DNA of 64,000 nt, taken from positions 14,588,775 to 14,652,774 of the forward strand of contig NC_135717.1 of the NCBI RefSeq assembly GCF_964656455.1, read 5' to 3'. A program made the translations under genes and the position numbers. How positions within the stretch are numbered: position 1 is the first letter of the stretch; every line of letters begins with the position of its first letter. Positions 12,660 through 26,101 of the stretch are shown here, one piece after another. The notes under the pieces are model-generated. The model was not told the DNA's origin. It made no database searches and saw nothing but the letters and a program-made list of their open reading frames with translations. The stretch is from Halichoerus grypus. Lineage: Eukaryota; Chordata; Mammalia; Carnivora; Phocidae.

Positions 12660-12970
12660 ACCTCCATCTGGAGGCTCTTCATGAGCTAACTGCCCTCTCA
12701 CGTGATTCCTATCCTACTCCCTCTAACACCTACTCATGCCTCAGGTCCCCTCATAAACACCCTTCGCTCTGGGAAGTCTTCCTGAATCCCTTGAGGCAAT
12801 GAGAGTTCACCTGCCACAGGACCTCACTCCCCTGAACCTGGCCCATGACATAGGAGAATTGCTTCTGGAGTGACCTCCCCAGCCCAGTCTACCCGACATC
12901 AATATTGCTGGCTTTGTGAATATATCTGACTTACCATTTATGCCGGCGCTTAGGACATACAAGGGCCTGG
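12660..12970 (+). repeat. L2-like fragment
   Basis: Degenerate text such as CACTCATGCC-type CTCATGCCTCAGGTCC and CTCTGGGAAGTCTTCCTGAA is typical of L2 3' ORF remnants. No tail or TSD. Confidence 0.45.
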
Positions 12971-13224
12971 CCTCCTTCTCCTTACCTCTTAACAAAGCTA
13001 GAAGACCACACGATGAAGGAAATTTCCACCTGTTCTACTGACATCTTGAGAGGGAGAATGTGATTCCGCTGCTATTGGCTCTGTAAACGAGACTGTGCTG
13101 TTTTCAGAGCGGACTCACGGAGGGGCGCACTACTCACACCTTACTGGAATCGGGTAACACTCCAGCTGGTGGAGGAGTAAACGTGTCGTTACCATGGATG
13201 ACAGTAACATGAGGCCAATAACGA

Positions 13225-13290
13225 TGGCTACCTTTTATTCCTCCCTCCTCTAACAGTTATGGAGTGCTAACTATGGACTTGGCCCAGTCA
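13225..13290 (+). repeat. MIR-like fragment
   Basis: TAACAGTTATGGAGTGCTAACTATG resembles the MIR core start (positions 13251-13275). Short and diverged. Confidence 0.35.
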
Positions 13291-13721
13291 CAGATATTTT
13301 AAAAATAATTATAATATAACGTGGCGTGTGCAGTGAGTGAGGTTATGCATAAGGCACTCCCAGAGTGCAGAGGAAGATGTGATAAATCGCTCCCACCCCC
13401 TCCCGGAGCTTGGCGCTACGAGAAAAGTCCTCCTAGGGGCTCTCTGCTTCGCTTGCTGGGTGAAACAGATAACCGAATTCTCCTCTTCCCTATGCCTCTC
13501 CCTTTGGACTTTAGATCTCTAGGTCCCTTTTTGGATTCCAAAGTCTGACCCCACAGGGTCCACAGTCCTGGTCTACCTTTTCCCTCAAACTCCACCAATC
13601 ATCACTTGCCATGGGTATTCTAACAGGGACTAAAAGATTAGCTTAAACTAGAGCAACAGACTTAAAATCTTTTTCACCACAACTTACGATAAGAAGTGTA
13701 TTTTGTATCTCAATCTAGTGT

Positions 13722-13739
13722 ACACACACACACACACAG
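13722..13739 (+). repeat. (CA)n microsatellite, short
   Basis: Nine CA units in the TYW1 last intron. Confidence 0.8.
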
Positions 13740-14123
13740 GCTCTGGAAACACAACTTTCACAGAACTATGGCAATGATTTCATTAAAAAAAAAAAAAAGT
13801 CACTTGCTATAGGCTGGTAGGTTCCCTAACCCCTAATGCAATTAAGATCTGGTTTCCTCCGACTACAGAATTCTAACTGTGGCTTAAAATGGAGGAAGTC
13901 AGTTGCACAAATATGACAACTATAAGCTAACATCTGACAACTGACAACTCTGATTGCTAAACTCTAAGAAGAGCAGGTATATTAGCTTTTTGGTATCTAC
14001 CATAACAAAATACCACAGACTGGGTGGCTTAAACAGCAGATATTAGTTTTCCTACAGTTCTGGAGGCTAGAAGTTGAAGATGAAGCTTCCGGTAGATGGC
14101 CACATTCTCTGTGGCTTCACAGT

Positions 14124-14147
14124 GGGGGGTGGGGGGTTGGGGGGGGG
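14124..14147 (+). other. G-run tract (possible G-quadruplex)
   Basis: Pattern G6-T-G6-TT-G9 within the antisense LTR. The runs could form a four-tract quadruplex if the last run splits. It is on the template strand of TYW1, so the nascent RNA would be C-rich. Confidence 0.5.
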
Positions 14148-14211
14148 AGTCTCTTCTTATGAGGACACCAATCCCATCAGATCAGGGCCCCACCTTTATG
14201 ACCTTCATTTA

Positions 14212-14397
14212 TTTTTTTTTTTTTTTAAAGATTTTATTTATTTATTTGAGAAAGAGAGCATGAGAGGGGGGAGGGTCAGAGGGAGAAGCAGACTCCCTGC
14301 CGAGCAGGGAGCCCGATGCGGGACTCGATCCCGGGTCTCCAGGATCATGACCTGAGCCGAAGGCAGTCGCTTAACCAACTGAGCCACCCAGGCGCCC
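14212..14397 (-). mobile_element. Can-SINE (SINEC), antisense
   Basis: T-rich tail, then TTTATTTATTTGAGAAAGAG and the reversed body ending GAGCCACCCAGGCGCCC. Perfect 15-bp TSD TATGACCTTCATTTA at 14197-14211 and 14398-14412. Confidence 0.97.
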
Positions 14398-14839
14398 TAT
14401 GACCTTCATTTAACCTTAATTATCTCCTTAGAGGCCTTGTCTTAAATACATACCCCCTGGGGGGCTTAGGTCATCAACATGTGAATTCTGAAGGGACATT
14501 AATATTCAGTCTAGAACAGCAGTTAACTCTTAAATTTGTTAACACTAAGCCATCAGACTCCTAAGGCAAAAATGAATCCATTTATGCCCCCTCTCAAGAC
14601 AATCTGAGAATAATACTAAATAATAACTCAGAAAAAGTCAAGTTGTTTCAGGCAATAGGCAGAAGCTAAAAGGGCAAAATCTGGTATGACTGGCAGAAAA
14701 ACATGGCTGAAAGACGGAGATGTATAAACAGAAGAATAAAACCCCAAATCATAAAATTTGAGGTTAAGTATGCTGAGACAGGAGGTCACCCTGCTTCAAG
14801 AATTCCTCAAATCCAACAGTAAGGGAAGAGGCAAATCTA

Positions 14840-16790
14840 TGCAGAATTATAAATAAACTCAAAAGGTCACAGATGATCTCAAAAACACACCGCAAGTGCA
14901 ATAAAGTATGGCCCTAGCTGAGAAAGCCAGGCTGCTAAGGATCTGTGGCCTTGTGGGGCAGATGGGCCAGTGCCATGGGCTCCCATCGTCCAGAACAAAC
15001 AGCAGTACCAAGGGTTGTGTTCTCATTATTTTCTCTCTTTCACAGAGGGAAAATTTCATTGAACAGAATAATGACAAATAGATTCTTTATTATTTTAATG
15101 TTTAAAAAGATTCTGTTAAAGATGACAGATTAAACACATGCATGTACTTCACTTCCTGAAATCCCACTCGAGTGACACTAAAGGTATATCTAAAAGATAT
15201 ATAAACCTGTAAAAGCAAAGAGATCAGAAGAGGAGAAAAGAGTATCAAACTTTCAGCAATAACTGGCTCAGCAGACCCAAGAGAACTGCATCTGAAGCTA
15301 GCAAGTAGAAAAATCCATGATTCGACCTGATTTATACCTCAGAATTCCCCAAAGGCCTGGAAACTGGTGGTACCAGACACCTCTAGAAGTAGGGACAGAA
15401 GAAGCACCAACTCCCTGCACCCCCAAAAAAGCCCCAAAGATAGATTTATATTCTGTGTAAGAAACTGTTAGAATCCCAAGTTCCTCCACACCCTGCATAT
15501 ACACACAGCTGAGCAGCTGCCCAACCTACCCACCACCCTCCCCAGCAGAAGACAGATTTATTCTCATAAGACAGTAGGAGAGAAAATCCATGGACTAGGG
15601 GGTAGCAGGTAGAGCTGAAAACAGAAATGAGAGTTCAGAACAGCCCTAATCCCCTGCCCGCTTCCCTACCTCTGATGGTCATGCAGCCTGGGGAAAGCAG
15701 GAGACCCTTCCGGCCAGCCCAAGAGGACTGACTGAAAAGTACTATTTGGGTTTTCCTAGGGAAATGACTCAGCTAGATTTCTCTAAGATAAAGTCAAGCC
15801 CAGTCCACAGACTTAGGACTTCAATACGTTTTTTAGTTTCCCACTTAAATATGAGCAGACAACTAGTGAACATGTGAAGAAAACTTCTAACAAGAGAACT
15901 AAAAGTAAACCAAAGGAAAAGAGTAACAGAGTAAACAGAGCGTAGGCAAGCAAACAGCAAACAAAATGAAACCCCAAACAACTAAACTAAAACAACTATC
16001 CTCAGAGAAATGAGACAATACTGTATCCATAAAAAAAGTTACCCTATAAAAAGAAACACTCAAGGAATGAAAAGAACCTTAGACTTTAAAACTACAGGAG
16101 CAAAGATGAAAGATTCACAGGAAAGTTAAGAAAAAAATTTTAAGAGAATTTCCTAAACAGGAGAGAAGGTACTAAAAAAATAAATAAAAAACTAAAGGAC
16201 TAGCCCAAGAGACCCAATTTTAAAATAACACCAGTTTTTGAAAGAAAGGAGAAAAAATAGGAAGGAGGAAATCCTCAGTGAAATAATTCTGGAAAAAAAA
16301 TTTATGAAGTGAGGGGCATGAGTTTCCAGATTAAAGGGGTGCACAAAGGATAAGAATAGACACACTGCCTGAGGCACATCTCAGTGAAATTTCAAACAGT
16401 GGAGACAAAAGGAAATCCTAACAAGGGAAAAACGGTCCTACACAAAGGATTAAGGATCAGAATGCCTTCAGAGTCCTCAACCACCACAGTGAGAGCTCAG
16501 ACACTGGCTCCGACTGCACAGGGGCGAGTATGCAGCTTAGAATTCCATACCCAGCAAAACTACCAATCAAGTGTGTAGGGAGAATAAAAACATTTTTAGA
16601 CATTTAAGTTCTCAATAAATTGGACCTCCCACATAACCCTTCTCAGGACTCTACTGGAGGATGTTTCATCTGAATGATTCAGGGATCCCCAAAACAAGAC
16701 ATCCCACACAAGAGAGAGCTCAAGGAAGTCCCAGTATGACAGTTGTGTGTCCAAAGCAGGTGGGTCAGAAAGTGCCTCTGGGGAGATTCC
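14840..16790 (+). mobile_element. old L1/HAL1-like LINE remnant
   Basis: Clearest from about 16080 to 16690: GAGTTTCCAGATTAAAGGGG, CACATCTCAGTGAAATTTC, TAGAATTCCATACCCAGCAA and TACTGGAGGATGTTTCATC follow the order of an ancient L1-lineage element 5' of ORF2. The left part (14840-16000) is A-rich and may belong to it. No long frame survives. Confidence 0.5.
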
Positions 16791-16807
16791 TTTAAAAAGA
16801 TGAAAAT

Positions 16808-17004
16808 GGGGGCGCCTGGGTGGCTCAGTCGTTAAGCGTCTGCCTTCGGCTCAGGTCATGATCCCGGGGTCCTGGGATCAAGCCCCGCATCGGGCTCCCT
16901 GCTCAGCGGGGGGCCTGCTTCTCCCTCTCCCACTCCCCCAGCTTGTGATCCCTCTCTTGCTATGTCTCTCTCTGTCAAATAAATAAATAAAATCTTAAAA
17001 AAAA
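16808..17004 (+). mobile_element. Can-SINE (SINEC), sense
   Basis: Complete body with GGCGCCTGGGTGGCTCAG head and AAATAAATAAATAAAATC tail. The upstream flank AAAAAGATGAAAATG (16794-16808) and downstream AAAAAGATGAACATG (about 17005-17019) form the TSD with one mismatch. It directly adjoins the L1 copy at 17021. Confidence 0.95.
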
Positions 17005-17020
17005 AAAAAGATGAACATGA

Positions 17021-17852
<832 letters not shown>

Positions 17853-18509
17853 AGATGAACATGATAGAGAACCCAACACATCTGAAAGTCTGAGAGGAGA
17901 TATAGGTGGCAGAGAATTTGAGAGTTCGTTTAGCTAAAGAATATAGGAATCTAGACAAAGAAAAAATAAGATAAATATTAACTCCAAGGAAACCAAAAGG
18001 TATGCTGGAAACAAACAGCAATCATAGCAGACTGCACTGCTTAACAGTGAACAGTGTTCATTTGGTCATATAATGCATAAAACTACGCTATGCATACATT
18101 GCAAAGGTGGGAGAACAGGAAAGGGTGTGATGAGCAAAGGTAGGGGAGAGCCTCATCTCATCTTCCATAGTATAAAGAGACAATGAAAAAAAACAATGAA
18201 GAGCAGCAATATTAAGTATGTTATTTAGAGATATAAAGACAAATACCAAAATAATCACCCCAAAGTTGAAAGTGGTTGTTGCTTGAGAGGAGGAAAAGAA
18301 GCTATGTTTGAGGAAAACACAAGGGACTGCTGATTTTTGTAATAAACTTTGGCTTTTTAAATTGTCTATGTAGAATTTTTATAAAACTAAACAACAAAAT
18401 GTAAAATAGTAATGACCAATCTCTCAAAGCAAGGGAAGAGTATCTTATCAACAACCCAAACCAACAAACATGGGGGGAGGAAAGGGGAAGACCTGCACGA
18501 CAGTGGTGG

Positions 18510-18760
18510 TGAGCAACATTTATGAAGCATCCTACTGTGCACTGGGCACCATGTTTGGTTCTCTAGCTTGTATAACCCACTCATGTACCAACCCACTTGT
18601 GTAACAAAACTCATGTGGTTGGATTCTCCTCTTTAAAACTAGGGCAAAAGTCCAAAACAGCTAAGTAGTAACAAATATGCCAAAGGTCCTATCCTCTGCA
18701 AGTGGAAGAGCCAAGATTCAAATTCATGGGTGTTCAAGAGCCTATGGTCATTACATTATC
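18510..18760 (+). repeat. MIR element
   Basis: Order typical of MIR: GAGCAACATTTATGAAGC, TGCACTGGGCACCATG, GGATTCTCCTCTTTAAAAC, then GTGGAAGAGCCAAGATTCAA. Ancient tRNA-derived SINE, well diverged. Confidence 0.6.
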
Positions 18761-19639
18761 ACATACTGTGAGCTGTCAAACCAGAAAAATGACAGAACTA
18801 ATAATAACCGTAGTGTCTTTCAAGCATTTTGGAGTGCAAAGAGATTTTTTTCACCCCTGGATTTATTTAAGTATCATATTTCTAAGTTAACTCCCTTTGT
18901 TTAACTGATCTAAAAGCTACAGAAAATAATCTGTAGGCTCCAAATTCTTAGCATCCTTCAACCTTCCTCAACATGAAGTATAAACAACGAGCACACTGAG
19001 GAGAAGCATGCTGTCTGTTATTTCTCTACCCAAGTACAGCACAACAGAGACTGTCTGTTCCAAGGCAAATGCAGGGGAAACAAAAGATTTGTATGCAGGC
19101 CTCTAAAATCAGCTTGCTCTGCCTTTGATTGGTTCTGTTTTATTTACACAGCTTTTGTCCCTTCTGGCAAAATAATAATTAAAGAAATAAAACTCCACAG
19201 TGAGAGATATTCCTCCCATTATCTTAACTGGTTCCTAATAGCATACGCAGTCTAGGTGAGCACATTTCTTCTTTTTTTTTGTAGATGAAGAACTGACTTC
19301 CCATTAGTTTCAATAGTATCTTCCATACAGAGAAGTGTATATGGAATATCCACAGCTACTTAAACTCAAAATGCCACAAACAAAAATTCTTACCATTTGG
19401 CCTGTCAATCTCATGCCTCAACCATGCTGTGCTGAAGTTATTCCAGGTCTTAAATTATAAATACTGTGTAACTACAGGGAAAGTTCTAATCATTCAAAGG
19501 CATCATATTTCTACACATCCAAGAGTTAAAAATAAGAAGGAAATCCTGCATATGAGCTAAAAAGAGCAAATCAAGAGCTGTTGATTAGTATCACCACTGG
19601 AGAGTTTGTGCAAATCTTCCTCCACATGATACTGCAGTA

Positions 19640-19815
19640 TTCTTTACGGAAAAGTCAAATTATCAGCACCTTTAGGGCAGACTCTTTATTAAAGGCCTAT
19701 TACAGGCAAGGCACTATTCCAGTTGCCTCACATTTGTCACTTAATTTAGCCAGCACAATAACCCTGTAAACAAAGTTACTGCTATTTTTCAGATAAGAAA
19801 AATGAGAAACGGTGA
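19640..19815 (+). repeat. MIR element
   Basis: Contains TTACAGGCAAGGCACTATTC, AGCCAGCACAATAACCCTGT and TTCAGATAAGAAAAATGAGA, the MIR central core order. Confidence 0.65.
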
Positions 19816-19879
19816 GTGTGGGATTTGAAAATAGATACAACACTTCAAAGTTCAAGAATCCCCAAGACCACCCTCACTT

Positions 19880-20640
19880 CTGTCACCAATTGTAAATTCA
19901 GGGGTTCCCAAGACCATCTTCAGTTTGACAATTCACTAGAAGGACCCACAGAATTCACTGAAAGCTGTTAGACTCAGTATGGCTTATTACAGCATAAGGA
20001 CACAGATTAAAATCAGCCAAGGGAAGAGCCATATGGGACAGACTCTAGGAGAGATCCATGCATGGAGTTTCCAGTTGTCCTCCTTCACTGGAATAGTGAT
20101 CAGAGCTAATCTCAGCCATCAGTGATGTGCAAGAATAGGCACAGAGTGCTGCCAACCTAGGAAGCTCACCAGAACCTCGATGTCCAGAGTTTGTTGTTGT
20201 TGTTTAAAGGGGAGGAGGGTGGAGGGGCAGAGGGTGAGGGAGAGAGAATCTTAAGCAGGCTCCAAGCCCAGCATGGACCCCTAAGTAGGGCTCGATCTCA
20301 CAACCCTGAGATCATGACCTGAGCCAAGATCAAGAATGGGATGCTTAAGCGAATGAGCCACCCAGGCACCCCAATTAATGTCCAGAGTTTTAATTGGGAT
20401 TGGTCACTTAGACATAGTTGATTGCGGCGTGGCTGACTTTAGTTTCCAGCTCCTCTGAAGGTCAAACAAATACTGTGTAGTCTAAAGCCCCTGCCCTAAA
20501 TCACATGCTTAGACTTTCAGGTGCGGTCTAAGTCCCCCAGATAAACAAGGACACTCTTCACAGGCAGGACATTCCAAGAGCTTGGAAATCACCTCCTAGA
20601 AGCTGAGGGCCAAGATCAGCCCTTTCTTTGGGTAAAATTA
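19880..20640 (-). mobile_element. ERV-type LTR, antisense, split by a SINE
   Basis: GGGGTTCCCAAGACCATCTT, GACAATTCACTAGAAGGAC, ATGGCTTATTACAGCATAAG and the far end GACATTCCAAGAGCTTGGAA are shared by a widely dispersed mammalian LTR family that I recall only imprecisely (MER21-like). A second, more diverged relative lies at 51716-52140. It is non-coding. Confidence 0.6.
20193..20372 (-). mobile_element. Can-SINE (SINEC), antisense, older copy
   Basis: Reversed SINEC with TTGTTGTTG in place of a clean T tail. Ends GAGCCACCCAGGCACCCC. TSD TGTCCAGAGTTT at 20181-20192 and 20379-20390. It lies within the LTR. Confidence 0.9.
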
Positions 20641-22215
20641 CAACCAAAACTCAAAGTCCACACACAATGGACAAAGTAGAATAATACAAAAATAAAAAAG
20701 AACACTAACCAAAAAAAGACTCATACATTTCATTTGAATTTTCACACTCTCAAGAAGTTATGATCTTAGTGTTGGTTATTTCTTAAGTTTGGTCCTCCAG
20801 ACATACAGTAATACTTGCCAAACCCCTGGGAAAGTACTGGTTAGAGGACGGAAGAGGGGCTGCCAGGCCTCCTCATAACTCAGAAGTACATGTGAACTGG
20901 GAAGGAGCAGAGGAAATCCCAGGGTAGTGTGAGGGAGAAGTGATTTTGGAATACAAAAAAAAGAGTGCTATGGTAGTACTTGAACTTCCCAGATTTATGG
21001 ATTTCGTTCTTGAGTACCCTAGCTACAGCTGTGTTGTTTGTTCTTTGGGTAAGAGGCAGCAAAGATCACAAAGACTTCCCAAGTGTACCTGACTGCCTGC
21101 AACAGTGGAGAGCTGAGGAGAGTTGCCTCCTTTTTTCTGAGGAACCACTATGAGAAGCAAAACTACAACAATGCATTTGAATTATAGATATATCCAAGTG
21201 CAATTAAAAAGTTTTTAAATCTGGAAACTCAATTTCTGGAATTTCAATCTTCATCTACAATTTTGTTGGAGTAGAGCTAAGTCCTTTCAGCAATGTCACC
21301 AAAATGCCAATTTTCTCTGACATTTTCTCTGAAAGTAATTACTAGAAGGAACCAGGCCTCTGATAAGCATGAGTTCCACACGTATCACAGAAGGCAAAAT
21401 ATCCTGTCAGTAGCTTTTGTTAGGAGACCACTGCATAAGACCTAAATGGAGACACACAATTCCCTTCCTACCCCAAGAAAGAAGGGCTTAGGGAAGTGAC
21501 AGCTCTTCCTTCCCTCCCTTTACAGACTGCAAATTTATATGTCCAAGAGAGAGGAGTCTGTGATCAACACTGAATTACGTACAAGGCCTCAAATGTGGCA
21601 AAAACTTTCTCAGAGTTGACCTTGAAGGAGATCCATGAACTTGCTTCTTGGTGAGCGGGGTGGGGATCTGCGCTGTTCTCATCGGACACTTACCTCCATT
21701 TCCCTATCTTGTCTGACTGCTCTGTAGCACCTGAGAGACAGTATGATGTCATGGTCACCATGTCATTTGTATTTTGAAATATCTGGGATTGAATTCTAAT
21801 TGTGTTTGTGCTCTCTTGGCCTGAGATATCTCCCTTAGAATGTGAAGAAAAGTAGTATTTATGACTCATAGGATTTTTCTAATTAAATGAATTAATGCAT
21901 GCACAGCATTATCAAAGTGAACTTAATAAAAGTTATTGATTGTTGAGTTTATCAGCAGACACCAAACTAAGGAATAATAACACCAGACAGCTCATCAATG
22001 ATGAAAGATTCTAGAACATTATGCTGGAAGACACCAGAATAATATCTGCAAAATGCTAAGAGGGGTTGACAAAGAAGCTTATATAAAGCATATGAAAAAC
22101 AAACAGCAAAATGACAGAAGTCCTCCCCCCCCCTTTTTTTTTATCAGTTATTACTTTAAATGTAAATGGATTAAACTCTCCACTCAAAAAAAATCAGAGA
22201 TTGCCAGAATGGATT

Positions 22216-22217
<2 letters not shown>

Positions 22218-22252
<35 letters not shown>

Positions 22253-22274
22253 CTCTCTCTCTCTCTGTCTCTCC
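22218..22274 (+). repeat. (AC)n(CT)n compound microsatellite inside L1
   Basis: About 16 AC units followed by about nine CT units, expanded from an A/C-rich spot early in L1 ORF2. Confidence 0.95.
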
Positions 22275-23051
22275 AACAATATGTTATCTATAAGAGCCTT
22301 ACTTTATATCCAAAAACACACGCAGGTTGAAAACGAAATGAGGGAAAAAGATATTCCATGCAAACAGTAGCCAAAAGAGAGCAGGAGTGGTATAGTAATA
22401 TCACACAAAATAGGCTTCAAATTAAAAAGATTATAAGACAGAAAGAAGGACAATTTATATTAATTAAAGGTTCAATACAGCAAGATACAATAATTATAAA
22501 CATTTACATATCTAGTACCAGATCATCAAAATATATAAAGCAGATATTGGCTGAATTGAAGGGAAGAATAGACAGCTCTACAATAATAACTGGAGAGTTC
22601 AGTATCCCATTCTCAATAATGGATAAAACAACCAGACAGCAGTATGGAAACAAAGGACTTGAACAACACAATAAGTAACAGTCTGCCCAATAATACAAAA
22701 TATACATTCTTCTCAAGTTTTAATGGGACATTTTCCAGGACAGACCATCTTAGTTAGGCCACAAATTAAATCTAAATAGATTTTAAGAGATAAACATCAT
22801 ATAAAGTATCCCTCTAATCATAATGAGATAAAGTTAAGTATCAGTAACAGAAGGAAAACTGGAAAATGCACAAATTTGTGGTGATTAAACAACACATTCC
22901 TAAACAACCAGTGGATCAAAGAAGAAATTGTAAGGGAAATTAGCAAATACTTAAGAGACTAAGTGAAAAGGAAAACACAACATACCAAAACTTATGGGAC
23001 ATAGCAAAAGCAGTACTAAGAAAGAAATTTATCGCTATAAAGGTTTACTTT

Positions 23052-23094
23052 AAAAAGTAAGATCTCAAAAAAAAAAAAAAAGTAAGATCTCAAA
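23052..23094 (+). other. poly(A)-only insertion with target-site duplication
   Basis: An 18-bp direct repeat AAAAAGTAAGATCTCAAA (23052-23069 and 23077-23094) flanks only adenines. The second copy fits the L1 ORF2 text that continues after it. Best read as a retrotransposition event truncated to its tail. Confidence 0.55.
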
Positions 23095-24305
23095 TCAACA
23101 ACCTAACCTTACAACTTAAGGAATGAGAGAAAAAAAAAACTAAACCAAAAGCTAGCAGAAGAATGGAAATAATTATGGTTAGTGCAGAGATGAAATAGAG
23201 AGTAGAAAAAGAGAAAAAAAAAGCACGGAAATCAAAAGCTGGTTCTTCAAAGAGATCAACAAAATTGACAAACCTCTGGCCTGACTGAGAAAAAAAGAGA
23301 AAAGACTCAAATAACTAAAATCAGAAATGAAAGTTGGGACATTATTACTGATTCTACAGATATAAAAAGGATTATAAAAGATTATTATAAATGTACACCA
23401 ACAAATTGGACAATCTAGATGAAAAGGACAAATTCCTAGAAACACAAAACCTACCAAGACTAAATGACAAAGATACAGAAAATACGAATAGACCGATAAT
23501 TAGTAAGGAGATTGAATCAGTAACTAAAAATCTCCCAATAAAAAAAAAAACTCTGGCCTTGATGGCTTCACTGCTGTAGTCTATTAAACTTTAAAAGAAG
23601 AACTAATACCAGTCTTTCTCAAACTTTTCCAAAAACTGAAGAGGAGGGAATACTTCCTAACTCAGCCTTATGAGGCTTGCCTACTAAAGCCAGACAAAGA
23701 TACTACAAAAAAAAAAAAAAAAGACATGCCAATATCCCTTATGAACACCGATGCAAAAATCCTCAACAATATAATATCAAAGCAAATTCAGAAGCATACT
23801 AAAAGGATTATACACCAAACCATGTGAGATTTACTACTGGAATGCAAAGATGGATCAACATAGGAAAATCAATGTATTACATCACATTAACAGAATGAAG
23901 AGAAAAAAGAAACCACATGACTATCTCAATTGATGCAGAAAAAGCATTCAACAAATTTTAACATCCTTTCATGATAAAAATACTCAACAAACTAGGGATA
24001 GAAGGAAAATACCTTGACATAATAAAAACCATATATAAAAACCCACTGTAAACATTATACTCAATGGTGAAAGACTGAAAGCTTTTCCTCTTAGATCAGT
24101 TAACAAGAGAAGGACGCCTGCTTTTATCACTTCTATTTAAGTTAAGTTGGGGCTACAGCAGCCGTACCAGGTGATATGAGAAATGAAGAACCAAAAGTAG
24201 CCAAGACAAAAAGAGGGAGAAAAAGAAAATGGGAAGGAGCTGGTGAGAAAGGCTGAGAGACAGGTGGGTGCGAGAAGCAGCTTGACAACATCCTGTTCCA
24301 GACAG

Positions 24306-26101
24306 GTTCACTGGTGAATTCTACCAAATATTTAAGAAAGAAATAATACCAATTCTCACTATTCCAGAAAACAGAAGCAGAGAAAACACTTCTTAACTCA
24401 GTCTATGAGAGCAGCATTGCTCTAATACCAAAACAAGATAAAGACATTACAAGAAAGTAAAACTACAAAACAGTAACTATCCTGAACATATATGTAAAAA
24501 TCAACAAAATATTAGCAAGTCAAATCCAACAATGTACTAAAAATATTAAACACCATGACCAAGTGGGATTTATTCCAGGTATGGCAAGGCTGGTTCAACA
24601 TCTGAAAGTCAGTTAGTGTAACACATCATATCAACAGGCTAAAGAAGAAAAATATGATCATATCAACAACTGCAGAAAAGGTATGTAACAAAAATCCGAA
24701 TTGATTTATGATTAAAAACTCTCAGCAAACTAGAAATAGAGGGAAATGTCCTCACCCTGATACACATCTACCAAAACCCTACAGTGAACATCATACTTAA
24801 TGGTGACAAACCAGTTGCTTTCCCACAAAATCAGAATCAAAGCAAGAGTGTCCCCTTTTACCATTTCTAATCAACATCATACTTGAAGTCCTAGCTAACA
24901 CAATAAGACAGGAAATGGAAATAAAAGATACACAGATTGGGAAGAGAGGCATAGATAACATGATTAATTGATGTAGAAAAATCCAAAGAATCAACAATAA
25001 CAAAATACCCTCTGGAACTAATAAGTGATTACAGCACGGGTGTAAAATATGAGGTAATATTTTGAGAAATATTAGCTAATTGCTTTCTCATATACCAGCA
25101 ATGAACAACTGGAATTTGAAATTAAAAACACAGTACCATTTACATTAACCTCAAAAAAATGAAACACTTATGTGTAAATCTAACAAAACATGTATAGGAT
25201 CTATATGCAGGAAAAAAAGTGAAAAAAGTTTGGAAGATCTAAATAAGAGGTATTTCATGTTCATGGATTAGAAGACTGAACATTGTTAAGATGTCAATTT
25301 TTCCTAGCTTGATCTGTAGATTCAACTCGATCTCAAACAAAATCCTAGCAAGCTAGTTCATAGGTATTAAAAAACTGATTCTAAAGTTTAGATGAAAAGG
25401 CAAACAACCTAGAATAGCCAACCCAACAGCCAAGAAGATGAACAAGTTGGAGAACTGATACCACCCAATTTCAAGACTTGCAATAAAACTAACAGAAGTC
25501 AAGATTGCATAGTATTGGTGAAAGAACAGACACACAGATCAATGGAACAATACAAAGGCCAGAAAGAGACCCACACAAATACAGTCTACTGATCTTTGAA
25601 AATGGAGCACAGGCAATGTAATGGAGGAAGAACAGTCTTTCCAACAAATGGTACTTCAACAACTTGACATCCACATGCAAAAACAAAACAAAACAAAGAA
25701 AACCCCAAAAAATCTCAATATAAATCTTACAGCTTTCAAGACAGATCTTAGACCTAAACATATAAAACTATAAAACTTCTAGAAGGTAACATAGGATAAA
25801 ACCTAGGTGACCTTGAGTTTAGAAACCTGGCATCATCCATGAAAGAAAAAGTTGATAAGCCAGATTTTATTAAAAATGTTTGCTCTGAGAAAGGTAGTTA
25901 AGAGAATGAAGAGTCAAATCACAGACTGGAAGAAAATATTTGCAAAACACATCTGATAAATGGCATGTATCCAAAATATATAAAGAAGACTTAAAACTCA
26001 ACAATGAGAAAATAACAAACCCACTTAAAATAAGCAAAAGATCTGAACAGACACCTCACTGCAGAAAATGTACAGGCGGCAAATAAGCATATGAAAAGAT
26101 G
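24306..26101 (+). mobile_element. old L1 ORF2 fragment B (RT domain to near ORF2 end)
   Basis: Restarts at TTCACTGGTGAATTCTACCA, a point already covered by fragment A at about 23560, and runs through GATTTATTCCAGGTATGGCA, the RT region, AATCAAGATTGC-like ORF2 text and AAGATGTTCA at the end. The order is consistent with a different, more diverged L1 copy in the same orientation. Stops are frequent. Confidence 0.8.

Larger units (their letters stand above)
13978..14522 (-). mobile_element. MLT1/MaLR-type LTR, antisense, split by a SINE
   Basis: Reads as the reverse of a MaLR LTR: CATAACAAAATACCACAGACT, GGGTGGCTTAAACAGCAGA and TTCTGGAGGCTAGAAG on the left, then AGGGCCCCACCTTTATGACC and CATCAACATGTGAATTCTG on the right. 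The SINEC at 14212-14397 lies inside with a 15-bp TSD, so the LTR is the older insertion. A G-run tract at 14124-14147 sits within it. Confidence 0.85.
22090..24138 (+). mobile_element. old L1 ORF2 fragment A (endonuclease to reverse transcriptase)
   Basis: Starts at the ORF2 N-terminus: the frame at 22111 reads VITLNVNGLNSPLKK, the L1 endonuclease start. The frame at 22358-22678 carries degenerate endonuclease residues. Later text (AAAACTTATGGGACATAGC, GATGGCTTCACTGC, TCTCAATTGATGCAGAAAAAG) marks passage into the RT domain. Many stops and frameshifts. It ends at 24138 near the TTATCACTTCTATTTAA point and is followed by about 170 bp of other DNA. Confidence 0.85.

Noticed and set aside
18180..18200. 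ACAATGAA direct repeat around a short A-run
   Set aside because: Resembles the tail-only insertions, but the 8-bp repeat and short A-run are easily explained by chance.
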